From Rhodanobacter sp. (GTDB taxonomy: Bacteria > Pseudomonadota > Gammaproteobacteria > Xanthomonadales > Rhodanobacteraceae), in assembly GCA_027307195.1 (NCBI GenBank), contig DAHUXL010000238.1, positions 1-36,988 on the forward strand: a DNA stretch of 36,988 bases. Reading direction: 5' to 3'. The notes beneath the pieces are model-generated. The model was not told the origin of the DNA. It made no database searches and saw only the letters and a program-made list of their open reading frames with translations. A program made the translations under genes and the position numbers. Shown here piece after piece: positions 1-8,878 of the stretch (positions within the stretch are counted from its first letter, which is position 1; the number at the start of each line of letters is the position of its first letter).

Positions 1-3000
1 TTAGGCAATGTGGGCGGCACGCTCGGTGTGGCCGACGATGCGACGGCAAGCGCCGCGAACGTCCTCAATAGCCAGGGCACATTGAGTGCACGCAACATCA
101 CCCTCAACGTAGCGCAGTCGCTGAACAATACCGGCGGCACGTTGCAGGCGAGCGGCGTATTCGCGCTCGGTGCTGGGACGTTGGACAACACCGGTGGCGC
201 GATCAAGTCGACCACCAGCGGTGCATTGGCGGTGACCACCATCGGTGGGCTGACCAATGGCAGCGGCGGCTTCCTCGGAGGCAACGGAGCGGTGACGGTC
301 AATGCGGGCAGCCTGGTCAATGCCGGGCAGGTCTATGCCGGCAGCACGCTGGGCGTGAGCACCGCCGGCATTCTCACCAATGATGACGGTGCCTTGCAGG
401 CGCTGGGTTCGCTCATGGTGAGCAGTGGTGGTGCGCTGAGCAATCGCTCCGGCAAGTTGGAAGCCGGCGCTGGCAATTCCGCTGTCACGTTCAAGCTCAC
501 GGCAGCGAGTCTGGATAACACCCGTGGTCGTGCTGCCAACGCCGGCAATGGCCTGACCACGTTGAGTACCTCCGGTGCCATCGTCAATCAGGGCGGCACC
601 CTAGGTGGTCAGGGCAATGTCACCTTGAATGCCGCAAGCTTGGACAACAGTCAGGTCGGCCAGCTGGTGGCTGGGCAGGATCTCAGCTTTGGCCTGGGTG
701 GCATGAACAACACCGGCGGCACGGTGTACGCCGCTGGCAACCTCGGCTGGAGTAATAGTGCAGCCAGCCTCACCAATGCGCAGGGCAACCTTGGCGCCGG
801 TGGCAACGTGACGCTTGCGCTGGCCTCGCTGGACAACACCGGCGGCGCGATCGCAGCCAACACCAATGTCAGTCTGACTCTTGGCACTCTCTCGGGCAGC
901 GGTCGCACGGCGGCCGGGCAGGACTTGTCGCTGACCCTGGGTAGCGGTTACACCAATGCGTCCGACAACCAGCTCGTCGCCAATCGAGACATGACCCTCA
1001 ACGTGGCCGGCAATTTCGGCAATGCCGCCAACGCCACCTTGCAAGCGGTGCGCAACCTCACCGTCAATGCGACCAACATTGACAACGCGGCAAACGCTAC
1101 CGTCAACAGCGCGACCACCACGCTCAATGCCAGCGGTACGTTGAGCAACGAAGGTAGCATCGAAGGCGACACCATCGCGCTCGGCGCGGCCACGCTGACC
1201 AACACCAGCAACATCATCGGTGGTGCGATCACCGCCACCGCCGCCACGCTGACCAATGGTGCAGATCTGGGTGCGACCACGACGAACAACCCTTATCAAA
1301 GCGCCCTGATCGCCGCGACCAACAGTATCCATCTCTATGTCGGCGGCAGCGTGCTCAATCGCGATGCGAGCATCTTCACTACCGGCAACTTGACCATCGC
1401 CGCCGATGCTGCGCTCGATCCCAGCGCGGCGATCACCAACCTGTCCGGCGACATCGAAGCCAGCGGCAACGCGACGCTGGCGACCAACCAGTTCACCAAC
1501 CAGCGGCGGGTGGTTACGACCAACGCCTATACGCTCAGCCCTGGCGAACAGGCTAGCAACACCAGCACCACGACCAGCACCTTCGACTGGACTACCGATC
1601 CGAATGCGGTAGCCTGGTGCACGGCCTACGGTCAGACGACGGGCGCGAACGGTCATTCGGTGCGCTGCGGTCCGATGGGTTATTACGGGGATTCCGGGCA
1701 CGACACCTTGGTCGAGCAGGTGCAGGCCGTCAATCGCCTGGCCAGCGCCAGTGCGCAAAGCCAGTTGATGGCCGGGGGCGACATCACGCTCAACGGCTCG
1801 GTGTTGAACAACGCCTCGACCATCGCCGCGGGCAACAATCTCATCATCAATGGCCAGAATGGCAACAATGGCGGTGGCAGTTCCGCGAATGCGATCGTGC
1901 AGAACATCGCCTGGTCGCCAACAGCGACCGTACTGAGCACGGATACGCGGGCGGTCGACGGCGACTATTTAGGCTCGCGCTGGTACTCCAATCGCGAGAG
2001 TGGGAGTCCGCCCATCGTCTACTGGACAGGCACATCCACCAGCACCATCGCGCTCGATCCTTCCGGCAACAATGGCTGGATCACCATCGCGCCGGGAGCC
2101 GGTCTCGCGGCTACCATGAGCGCCGGCAACACCGTCAGTATCACCGCGCACACCATCAACAACACGGTGGTCGGTGCGGACGGCCAGCCGGTACATGCGG
2201 TGATCGGTCTGGGTCAGAACAGCGGCAACCAAACGGTGAGCGGCAATGGTGCGGCCACGGTCGGCAGCGTCGGTGGTGCCAACGGCGGCGTGGCCGGCGT
2301 CGCGTTGGGTAGTGCGCCCGGTGCCGTCGGTGGCGGTTCGCTCGGCCTGGCGCCAGGCCGCGCCAGTGTCGGCACGGGCGCCGCTCCAGCCGCAAGCACA
2401 GCCAGTGGCCATGGCACAGCCACGACGGGTTCGCCTCAAGCCACCACCGTGGCTGGCGCTTCCACGGCCGCTGCAGGCAGCGTAGCTTCAGCCACTTCCC
2501 CTGCGGGTAGCCGCACTGCGGCACCGCAGGTGGTGTCGACCCTGGTGGGTCCGAACGCGACGATCGCCTTGCCGCAGAGTGGCCTGTACACGGTCAACAT
2601 CAACCCGAGCAGCCCGTACCTGGTGGAGACCAATCCGCGCTTCACCCAGTATAACAACTTCATTTCTAGCGACTACCTGCTCGGCCAGTTGGGCTACGCG
2701 CCTGATGCGATGCTCAAGCGTCTGGGTGACGGCTTTTATGAAGAGCAGCAGGTGCTGGATCAGATTACCGACCTGACCGGTCGGCGTTATCTCACCAGCG
2801 ACACCGATGCGCTGGCTCAGTACCGCACGCTGATGAACAACGCGGTCACGATGGATAAGCAGTTCGGCTTCACCGTGGGCGTGGCGCTGACCGCCGCGCA
2901 GATGGCGAGCCTGACCCAGGACATGGTGTGGCTGGTCAGCGTGACGGTCGATAGCCAGCAGGTGCTGGAGCCGGTGGTGTACCTGAGCGCGGCCGATGCC

Positions 3001-6000
3001 AAATCCATGGCCGCCCATGGCGCCACCATCGCCGGCACCAACGTGATCCTCACCGCCAGCGGCGACATCACCAACAACGGCACGATCAGCGCCAGCCAGA
3101 ATGCCCAGCTCACCGCCGCCAACCTGCTCAACGGCGGCAGCATCAGCGCTGGCAACAACCTCAGCATCAACGCCGCGCAGAACATCCTCAACGGCGGCAC
3201 GATCCAGGCCGGCGGCAACGTCTCGCTGGTGGCCGGCAACGATGTGCTCAGTGGCGTCAGCGTGGCGCAGAGCCTGGGTGCGGTGAACCTGACCGGCCTG
3301 AACGCGCCGGTCAGCACGGTGGCGCTGACCTCGATCCAGCCGGGCAGCATCACAGCCGGCGGCAATCTGGCGATTAGCGCCGGGCGCGATCTGAACCTGG
3401 ACACCGCACCGGTAGCCGCCGGCGGTAATCTCAGTCTGGCGGCGGGCCGCGACCTCAGCCTCACCGCCACGGCCGTCACTGCCGGTGGTAACGCACAGCT
3501 GCTAGCTGGGCGCGACCTGAGCCTCAATGCGACCAGCCACGTTGGAGGCATCAGCGATGCCGCCCATTCCACGGTGGACACCACGCACACCGTGAGCACG
3601 ATCGGCGCGGGCGGTACGCTGGTGGTAGCTGCGGGACGGGATATCGCCAGCCAAGGTGCGCAGTTGACCGCGGGCAACCTGCTAGGTGTCAGCGCGGGCC
3701 GGGACGTCAGTTTGGGCGCTGTGACCGATAACAACTTCACCGGCAGTGGCCAGGAGAGCGGTCGCCACTTCGCCACCCAGACACAGAGCGACGACACGTT
3801 GCGTGGCACGTCATTGAGCGGAGCGAATGGCGTCGCCGTCAGCGCTGGTCGCGATATCAGCGCCATCGCGGGCACGGTCAGCTCGGCCAATGGCAACGTG
3901 GCGCTGGGCGCGGGCCGCGACCTCAGCCTCACCGCGGGCACCGAAAACCACGACACCACCGCGGCTACCTACAGCCACAGCAGCGGCCTGCTCAGCAGCA
4001 AGACCACCACGACGCAGGACACCACCCACGACGCTCTTGCCGTCGGTACCACGATCAGCGGCAACAACGTCAACCTCAGCGCCGGCCACGACCTCACCGC
4101 GCAGGCGGTACAAGTCAGCGCGACGGGTGCGATCGATCTGGCCGCCGGCCACGACGTACTGCTCGGCGCGGCGCAGAACACCCACAGCGAAGCGCACGAT
4201 CGCAGCACCACCAAACGTGGTGGCGGCCTGGGCGTGCTGGTGGGTACGTCCAAAGGAGACCTGTTCAGCCGCACCCACACCGTGCAGCAGGACAGCAGCA
4301 GCGACACCGTCGCCGTGGGCAGTGTGCTCAGCGGTGATCAGGTTACCGTGGCCGCCGGCCACGATCTGACCACGCAGGCCGCGCAGATCGCCGGCACCCA
4401 CGACGTGGTGCTGGCCGCCGGCCACGACCTCACCGTTGGCACCGCCGACAACACGCACACGGAAGACCACAGCCTCGCGGTCAACACCTACGGTGCGCAG
4501 CGCAGCGGCCTGCATGGCATGTTCGGGGTGGCCAAGGCCAAGCAGACGGCCAGCGAAACCGACACCACGCCGACCGGCAGCCTGATCGGCAGCACCGATG
4601 GCGCGGTCACCCTGAGTGCCGGCCAGGACGTGCACGTCACCGGCAGCGACGTGATCAGCCAGACCGGCGCCGCCATCGTCGGCCAGAACGTCACTATCGA
4701 CGCGGCGATCGGCACCGCCGACAGCCACCAGACCCAGTCGCTGCACACCGGCGGCATCATGGCCGGCCTTACCGGCGGCGCGGCCACGCAAGCCGAGCAG
4801 GCCTGGGCTTCGGGCCAACGTGCCGGGCAGGTGAGCGACAACCGGTTGAAGGCGCTGTATGCGGCGCAGGCGGCATATGGGGCACATGATGCCTACCAGA
4901 GTGGGAGCGCTGGCGTTGGCAGTGCTGGCAGCGGCGGTGGCGCACAGGGTGCTTCAAAATCAAGCGGCGTCAGCCTGCGCATCGGCATCGGCGCCAGCAG
5001 TGCCTCGGCGCACAGCGACACCCACGACGATATCGCCTACGCCAGTCACATCAAGAGTGCCGGCGACGTCACCATTGCCGCGACAAACGGCGACATCAAC
5101 GTGATCGGCAGCCAGGTCAGCGGTACCAACGTCGCGCTGGCCGCCAGCCACGACCTCAACCTGCTCAGCCAGGCCGAGCAGCACAGCCAGAGCGATCACA
5201 GCGCCAATGCGCGTGGCGAACTGGGCATCAGCATCGGCAGCCAGACTGGCTTCTACGCCACCGCCGACGGCGGCAAGAGTGTGGCTCATGGCAATGGCAC
5301 CACATACGTCAACGGCAGCGTCACCGCCAGCGACACGCTGAGCCTGCTCGCCGGCAACGACGCCACGATCCAGGGAGCGCAGGCCAAGGGCAATACGGTG
5401 CTGGCCAGCATCGGCCACGATCTGACCCTGGAGAGCCAACAAGCCACCAACGACTACGCCAGCCACTCGTGGCAGGCCGGCGGCACCTACGTCTACGGTT
5501 CGGGCAGCGAAGTGCATGCCAGCGCCGGCATGGTCGACAGCAGCTACACGAGCGTGGATCAGGTCAGTGGCATCGGTGCGGGCAACGGTGGCTTCCAGGT
5601 GCACGTGGGCGACCACACCGACCTCAAAGGCGCCGTGATCGCCAGCACAGCCGATCCGTCCGTGAACCTGCTCGACACCGGTACGCTGAGCTATAGCGAC
5701 CTGAAGAACCAGGCCAGCTACAGCGCGATGAGCGCCGGCATCAGTGTGAGTTCCGGCAGTGGTGGTACCAGCGCTTCGCCGAGCATCGGCGTACCGCAGT
5801 TCGGCGACAAGAGCAGCACGACCCGGGCTGGCATCGCTCAGGGCACAATCATCACCCGCGACAACCCAGGGACCGATCTCAGCGGGCTGGACCGCGCGCC
5901 GGATATCGACGCCGCCGGCCTCAAGCCGATCTTCGACCAGCAGAAAGTGGCCGAGCAGCAGGAGTTGGGCAATGTGGCCGGGCAGGTGGGCATGCGTGCA

Positions 6001-7629
6001 GCCGGTGATATCGCCAGCTACGAGGCCAACCATGCGACCACCGAGGAAGAGCAGAAGTCCTGGCAGGACGGCGGCGCCAACAAGGTGCTGCTGCACGGTC
6101 TCGTGGGCGCCGCTACGGCTGCGTTGGGCGGCGGCAATGGATTGCAGGGCGCGCTGGGTGCAGCCGCCAGCGAGAGGGCCAGCGGCGTGATGCAGGACTA
6201 CCTCGTCCAGCACGGCATCCTTCCCACCGATCCGCTGTTCAAGACGCTGATGCAGCTGGGTAGTGCGGCCATCGGTGGTGTGGTGGGTGGTGGCTCTGGT
6301 ACGGCGACGGCGCTGCAAGGTGACCAGTTCAATCGGCAGTTGCATCCAGGCGAGCAGCAACTTGCGCAAAGCCTGGCGGCCAAGAGCAACGGCCGCTATA
6401 CCGTCCAGCAGATCGAAGATGCCTTGCGGCTGAGCGGTTTCAGCTTGGGGCCGGGAAGCGTCATGTCCGGCGAAACATCTCTGACGGGCGTGTTGGTCAA
6501 CGTCAGCGACTCCGGCTCGATCTATGACACGAGCGCGAGCTGGTTGCTTGTCCCTGGGTCGAACGGCAGCCAATACCTGATGCAACAGGTGCCATCGCAG
6601 GTATCTCCCGATCTGGCTACCTACATCATCGGCAACACGGGCGGGACAACCTCACCGTATGCGTGGGCGCCGGAGCAGCAAGGGTTGCCGCCTGCCAACA
6701 GCACGTTGCAAGCGATAGCGAGCTATAACGTGGGGGCGCGTGCGCTGGGTGGCTTGCAAATGGTCGGGGGTGGTCTGGAGATGGCAAGTGGCGTGGCGGC
6801 GGCCACGACGTGCGAGACGGGCTTTGGGTGTGCGGCGGCGATGTATCTGGGTGGCGCGGGGCTGGATAACGCCATGGCAGGAGCCAATATGCTCGGGACC
6901 GGGCAGCCGACGGCGACGCTGGGGCAGCAGATGTTTGAGGCCGCAGGGATGTCGCCCAATGCGGCGTCTTTGGTCTATGGTGCGACGCAATTAGTGCCGG
7001 CGGGGATGGAAGCGTATGCGACAAACACGGCGGTGGATGTGCAGGCGCAAGCGAACTTTCTTGCAAGAGCGAGTTATCAGCCGTTTGTGACTAATGGGGT
7101 GCCCGCATCAGCTGAAGTAATGGCAACGCCACAGGCGCAGACATTAATTGCGCAGATTCAAGCAGGTAACCCTACAATCTCTTATAACCAAGCAGTGCAA
7201 TATGCTGCCAGCTATATTGAATCAGGTACGGCTTTGCCGGGAGTAGGGACGGCGGCTCCTGGCGCCATTCTTGTGAAAGCTGTTCCTAGTGGACAAGGTG
7301 TAACAGCAACAAGTGGATATTGGATGAGCCCTCAGCAAGCAAGGGCCATTGCGACGATGAATACGACTCAAGCAAGTCAATACTTGGGATTGCCAGCTTC
7401 TCAATATGCCATGGCACAGCAAAATGGTTTCGATTTTTACGCTATTACGGCCACGAGTGATTTGCCATTCAACATATTTTCCTCAAAAGTGGCTCCTACG
7501 TCACAAGGCGGATTGACGACAACGGGCGGTGCAGGTCAGGTGATTGTTGGCAATAGGATGTTGTGGTCGAGTCCAGTTAAAGTTAATCCGTTCACCTTGA
7601 ATTCCGTTCCGACTCCGAGAGGTAAGTGA
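1..7629 (+). CDS. CdiA/FHA-type contact-dependent toxin exoprotein, N-terminus outside window
   Basis: The frame is open from base 1, so the signal peptide and two-partner-secretion domain lie to the left; 2542 residues are visible. Residues 1-500 are FHA-type repeats built on short LDNTGG-like units. A Gly/Ala/Ser-rich linker (about 735-850) leads to the conserved CdiA/FHA segment with LGDGFYEEQQ (about 910). Further hemagglutinin repeats of the type LAAGHDLTVG follow to about 1900. A Gly/Ala-rich pretoxin region follows, with NRQLHPGEQQL near 2112 and a hydrophobic GxxG stretch at about 2240-2340 that resembles cytoplasm-entry domains. The last 200 residues form a variable, AT-richer tip; one 60-base stretch there counts about 42% GC. 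By family knowledge such proteins are exported by an outer-membrane TpsB partner (not in this window) and deliver the C-terminal tip into neighbouring cells. No VENN motif was found. I do not recognise the toxin fold. Confidence 0.9.
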   Translation, partial: LGNVGGTLGVADDATASAANVLNSQGTLSARNITLNVAQSLNNTGGTLQASGVFALGAGTLDNTGGAIKSTTSGALAVTTIGGLTNGSGGFLGGNGAVTVNAGSLVNAGQVYAGSTLGVSTAGILTNDDGALQALGSLMVSSGGALSNRSGKLEAGAGNSAVTFKLTAASLDNTRGRAANAGNGLTTLSTSGAIVNQGGTLGGQGNVTLNAASLDNSQVGQLVAGQDLSFGLGGMNNTGGTVYAAGNLGWSNSAASLTNAQGNLGAGGNVTLALASLDNTGGAIAANTNVSLTLGTLSGSGRTAAGQDLSLTLGSGYTNASDNQLVANRDMTLNVAGNFGNAANATLQAVRNLTVNATNIDNAANATVNSATTTLNASGTLSNEGSIEGDTIALGAATLTNTSNIIGGAITATAATLTNGADLGATTTNNPYQSALIAATNSIHLYVGGSVLNRDASIFTTGNLTIAADAALDPSAAITNLSGDIEASGNATLATNQFTNQRRVVTTNAYTLSPGEQASNTSTTTSTFDWTTDPNAVAWCTAYGQTTGANGHSVRCGPMGYYGDSGHDTLVEQVQAVNRLASASAQSQLMAGGDITLNGSVLNNASTIAAGNNLIINGQNGNNGGGSSANAIVQNIAWSPTATVLSTDTRAVDGDYLGSRWYSNRESGSPPIVYWTGTSTSTIALDPSGNNGWITIAPGAGLAATMSAGNTVSITAHTINNTVVGADGQPVHAVIGLGQNSGNQTVSGNGAATVGSVGGANGGVAGVALGSAPGAVGGGSLGLAPGRASVGTGAAPAASTASGHGTATTGSPQATTVAGASTAAAGSVASATSPAGSRTAAPQVVSTLVGPNATIALPQSGLYTVNINPSSPYLVETNPRFTQYNNFISSDYLLGQLGYAPDAMLKRLGDGFYEEQQVLDQITDLTGRRYLTSDTDALAQYRTLMNNAVTMDKQFGFTVGVALTAAQMASLTQDMVWLVSVTVDSQQVLEPVVYLSAADAKSMAAHGATIAGTNVILTASGDITNNGTISASQNAQLTAANLLNGGSISAGNNLSINAAQNILNGGTIQAGGNVSLVAGNDVLSGVSVAQSLGAVNLTGLNAPVSTVALTSIQPGSITAGGNLAISAGRDLNLDTAPVAAGGNLSLAAGRDLSLTATAVTAGGNAQLLAGRDLSLNATSHVGGISDAAHSTVDTTHTVSTIGAGGTLVVAAGRDIASQGAQLTAGNLLGVSAGRDVSLGAVTDNNFTGSGQESGRHFATQTQSDDTLRGTSLSGANGVAVSAGRDISAIAGTVSSANGNVALGAGRDLSLTAGTENHDTTAATYSHSSGLLSSKTTTTQDTTHDALAVGTTISGNNVNLSAGHDLTAQAVQVSATGAIDLAAGHDVLLGAAQNTHSEAHDRSTTKRGGGLGVLVGTSKGDLFSRTHTVQQDSSSDTVAVGSVLSGDQVTVAAGHDLTTQAAQIAGTHDVVLAAGHDLTVGTADNTHTEDHSLAVNTYGAQRSGLHGMFGVAKAKQTASETDTTPTGSLIGSTDGAVTLSAGQDVHVTGSDVISQTGAAIVGQNVTIDAAIGTADSHQTQSLHTGGIMAGLTGGAATQAEQAWASGQRAGQVSDNRLKALYAAQAAYGAHDAYQSGSAGVGSAGSGGGAQGASKSSGVSLRIGIGASSASAHSDTHDDIAYASHIKSAGDVTIAATNGDINVIGSQVSGTNVALAASHDLNLLSQAEQHSQSDHSANARGELGISIGSQTGFYATADGGKSVAHGNGTTYVNGSVTASDTLSLLAGNDATIQGAQAKGNTVLASIGHDLTLESQQATNDYASHSWQAGGTYVYGSGSEVHASAGMVDSSYTSVDQVSGIGAGNGGFQVHVGDHTDLKGAVIASTADPSVNLLDTGTLSYSDLKNQASYSAMSAGISVSSGSGGTSASPSIGVPQFGDKSSTTRAGIAQGTIITRDNPGTDLSGLDRAPDIDAAGLKPIFDQQKVAEQQELGNVAGQVGMRAAGDIASYEANHATTEEEQKSWQDGGANKVLLHGLVGAATAALGGGNGLQGALGAAASERASGVMQDYLVQHGILPTDPLFKTLMQLGSAAIGGVVGGGSGTATALQGDQFNRQLHPGEQQLAQSLAAKSNGRYTVQQIEDALRLSGFSLGPGSVMSGETSLTGVLVNVSDSGSIYDTSASWLLVPGSNGSQYLMQQVPSQVSPDLATYIIGNTGGTTSPYAWAPEQQGLPPANSTLQAIASYNVGARALGGLQMVGGGLEMASGVAAATTCETGFGCAAAMYLGGAGLDNAMAGANMLGTGQPTATLGQQMFEAAGMSPNAASLVYGATQLVPAGMEAYATNTAVDVQAQANFLARASYQPFVTNGVPASAEVMATPQAQTLIAQIQAGNPTISYNQAVQYAASYIESGTALPGVGTAAPGAILVKAVPSGQGVTATSGYWMSPQQARAIATMNTTQASQYLGLPASQYAMAQQNGFDFYAITATSDLPFNIFSSKVAPTSQGGLTTTGGAGQVIVGNRMLWSSPVKVNPFTLNSVPTPRGK

Positions 7630-7913
7630 TGGACAAAATCGAAAAATTAAAGTTTGCTGCTGATAATTTCAGAATTTTGCTTGAGGATTATAAGTGGCGC
7701 GACCGAGATGCTTCTCAAATGCTTGAGTGGCTAACGCCATTGTTTGATGAAATCAAGGCTGGACGTGTCACTCCTCCAAAACGTTATGAATATAGAATGG
7801 CACTAGGCAAAGATAGCCCATTCTATGATACGTATGGTCCGTTTTCACGGGCAGAAGCGGATTTTGCATGTGCTCTGGAAGACTGGGCTTCACAGCCTTG
7901 GTACAAGCAGTAA
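7629..7913 (+). CDS. Putative immunity protein for the upstream CdiA-type toxin
   Basis: A 94-residue, charged, Trp/Tyr-rich soluble protein without signal peptide or membrane helix. It contains YKWRDRD near the N-terminus and ends in DWASQPWYKQ. The ATG at 7629 overlaps the exoprotein stop by one base (TGATG). A GTG three bases earlier is possible but less likely. The first 60 bases of this stretch are only about 32% GC, far below the repeats of the large gene, which suggests recent transfer together with the toxin tip. Position, size and coupling are those of a CDI immunity gene, which by family knowledge binds and neutralises its cognate toxin in the cytoplasm. I do not recognise the specific immunity family, so function rests on context. 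Confidence 0.72.
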   Translation: MDKIEKLKFAADNFRILLEDYKWRDRDASQMLEWLTPLFDEIKAGRVTPPKRYEYRMALGKDSPFYDTYGPFSRAEADFACALEDWASQPWYKQ

Positions 7914-7916
7914 CAA

Positions 7917-7984
7917 GTCGGCATCAAGGAGTTTCATCATAACGACACCACCGTCAGTGCCGGCAGCCAGCTCAGCCTGGTGTC
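7917..7984 (+). pseudogene. Hemagglutinin (FHA/CdiA) coding remnant
   Basis: Directly after the immunity stop codon, and in the same frame, the plus strand encodes VGIKEFHHNDTTVSAG followed by SQLSLVSP. This is the typical style of an FHA/CdiA repeat (a beta-helix turn with TTVSAGSQLSL). The frame then passes into sequence that is the antisense of the neighbouring transposase and loses hemagglutinin character. The string does not occur in the visible part of the large exoprotein, so it is not a simple copy of it. Most likely it is the leftover of an older exoprotein displaced when a new toxin/immunity tip was inserted. The region is only about 68 bases, so the assignment rests on motif resemblance. 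Confidence 0.55.
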
Positions 7985-8445
7985 ACCAACGCGTCTTCGC
8001 AAAGTGCCAGGTTGGCGTGCATGCTGGACCAGTGGTGATGTTCGGGCTTCTCGACCATCGCGGCACGAACCGGGTTGAGCTCGATATACCGATACGCGGT
8101 CAGCAGGTAGCGATCCGAGTCGACCAGGCAGGATTTGAAGCGTCCTTCCCACAGCGTTCCGGTGCGTCGATGGCGACGGTTGAAGGCAGTGACGTAAGCC
8201 TGACCCAGTTGGCGCATGGCCAGCGACACCTTGCCAGAGGCGTCGGAGCTGACGAGCAGGTGCACATGATTGCCCATCAGAACGTAAGCGTAGATGCACA
8301 GGCCGTGTCTTGCTGCGCTCTCGCCCAGCAGGCGCAGATAGTGGCGGCGATCTTCGTCATTCAGAAAGATGCCGCAGCGATTGGCCCCGCGCTGCGTGAT
8401 GTGGAGCGGTATGCCGGGGATCTCCAGGCGAGCTTGGCGGGGCAT
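7972..8445 (-). CDS. REP-associated tyrosine transposase (RAYT, IS200-like Y1 transposase)
   Basis: 157 residues from the ATG at 8445, which gives the usual RAYT opening MPRQARLEIPGIPLHITQRG. Visible family marks are the metal-binding HxH motif in MGNHVHLL (about residues 57-64) and a Tyr-containing YRYIELNPVRAAMV segment (about 118-131) followed by HHHWSS. By family knowledge these single-domain enzymes nick single-stranded DNA at REP hairpins. The C-terminus stops after ALVTPG, and its last codons and stop lie in sequence that on the other strand reads as hemagglutinin. The normal C-terminal tail therefore seems to be missing and the gene is probably truncated. Longer frames upstream of 8445 exist but lack homology-like sequence. 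No REP array was recognised beside it. Confidence 0.8.
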   Translation of the reverse strand: MPRQARLEIPGIPLHITQRGANRCGIFLNDEDRRHYLRLLGESAARHGLCIYAYVLMGNHVHLLVSSDASGKVSLAMRQLGQAYVTAFNRRHRRTGTLWEGRFKSCLVDSDRYLLTAYRYIELNPVRAAMVEKPEHHHWSSMHANLALCEDALVTPG

Positions 8446-8878
8446 GGGCGCATCGAATGGTCGGAGAGCCCAGTGTCCGTGTGACGAGTTGCGCATGTTA
8501 TCGGCAGTGCGGGATACGACGCGTGGGCATTGCACCGGCTTTCGTGTCGCTTAACTTCCTCCGTCCCAGTTTCGCCGTACGCCGTACGGGCAGTGCGCAG
8601 AGGCTGAGTTGTTCGAGGTCAAAACCGTTGGGGTGTGGTGAAGGAGACGCCAATTCCGCTGGCGGGAACCAGGTGTCCCGCACGCTGAGACTCGCGCAAC
8701 CTCAGGGTCAAGTCTTGTTTTGAGGTCTCTTGCAAGCCGGCCGCGCCGGTAACGACATGCTATCCGGCGCCGCACCGACGTCTCCCATCCTGAGTAGTGC
8801 GAGTATTTGCAGTAACGTCGGATCCCGACGACAAGAAGACCGAATCGTTCAACAGTGAGCGATCACGTACGGATACAG
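8446..8878. other. Intergenic stretch between RAYT and glycosyltransferase genes
   Basis: No convincing gene. The plus strand carries the copy-A direct repeat at 8775-8797. On the minus strand near 8780-8815 a short peptide, ILALLRMGDVG, can be read that vaguely resembles the segment preceding the catalytic HGFR of P4-type integrases, but the stretch is too short to call. No REP hairpin, tRNA or clear promoter was recognised. Confidence 0.4.
8775..8797 (+). repeat. Direct repeat copy A (partner at 11455-11479)
   Basis: Shares CCGACGTCTCCC exactly with the partner. After a 2-base length difference it continues as ATCCTGAGTAG against AATCTGAGTAG. The two copies are in the same orientation, about 2.7 kb apart, and bracket the GT-C/GtrA gene pair. 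They could be the scar of an insertion, or two decayed copies of the same integrase segment, since copy B lies inside an integrase remnant. Confidence 0.5.

Noticed and set aside
601-1758. Long open frame on the minus strand inside the exoprotein gene, and similar ones at 4960-6585
   Set aside because: Antisense shadow of a high-GC repetitive gene. The translation is low complexity, without family features or ribosome site.
8446-8878. REP/BIME array expected beside the RAYT gene
   Set aside because: No hairpin with the usual GTAG-type foot and no repeated unit could be found on either side.
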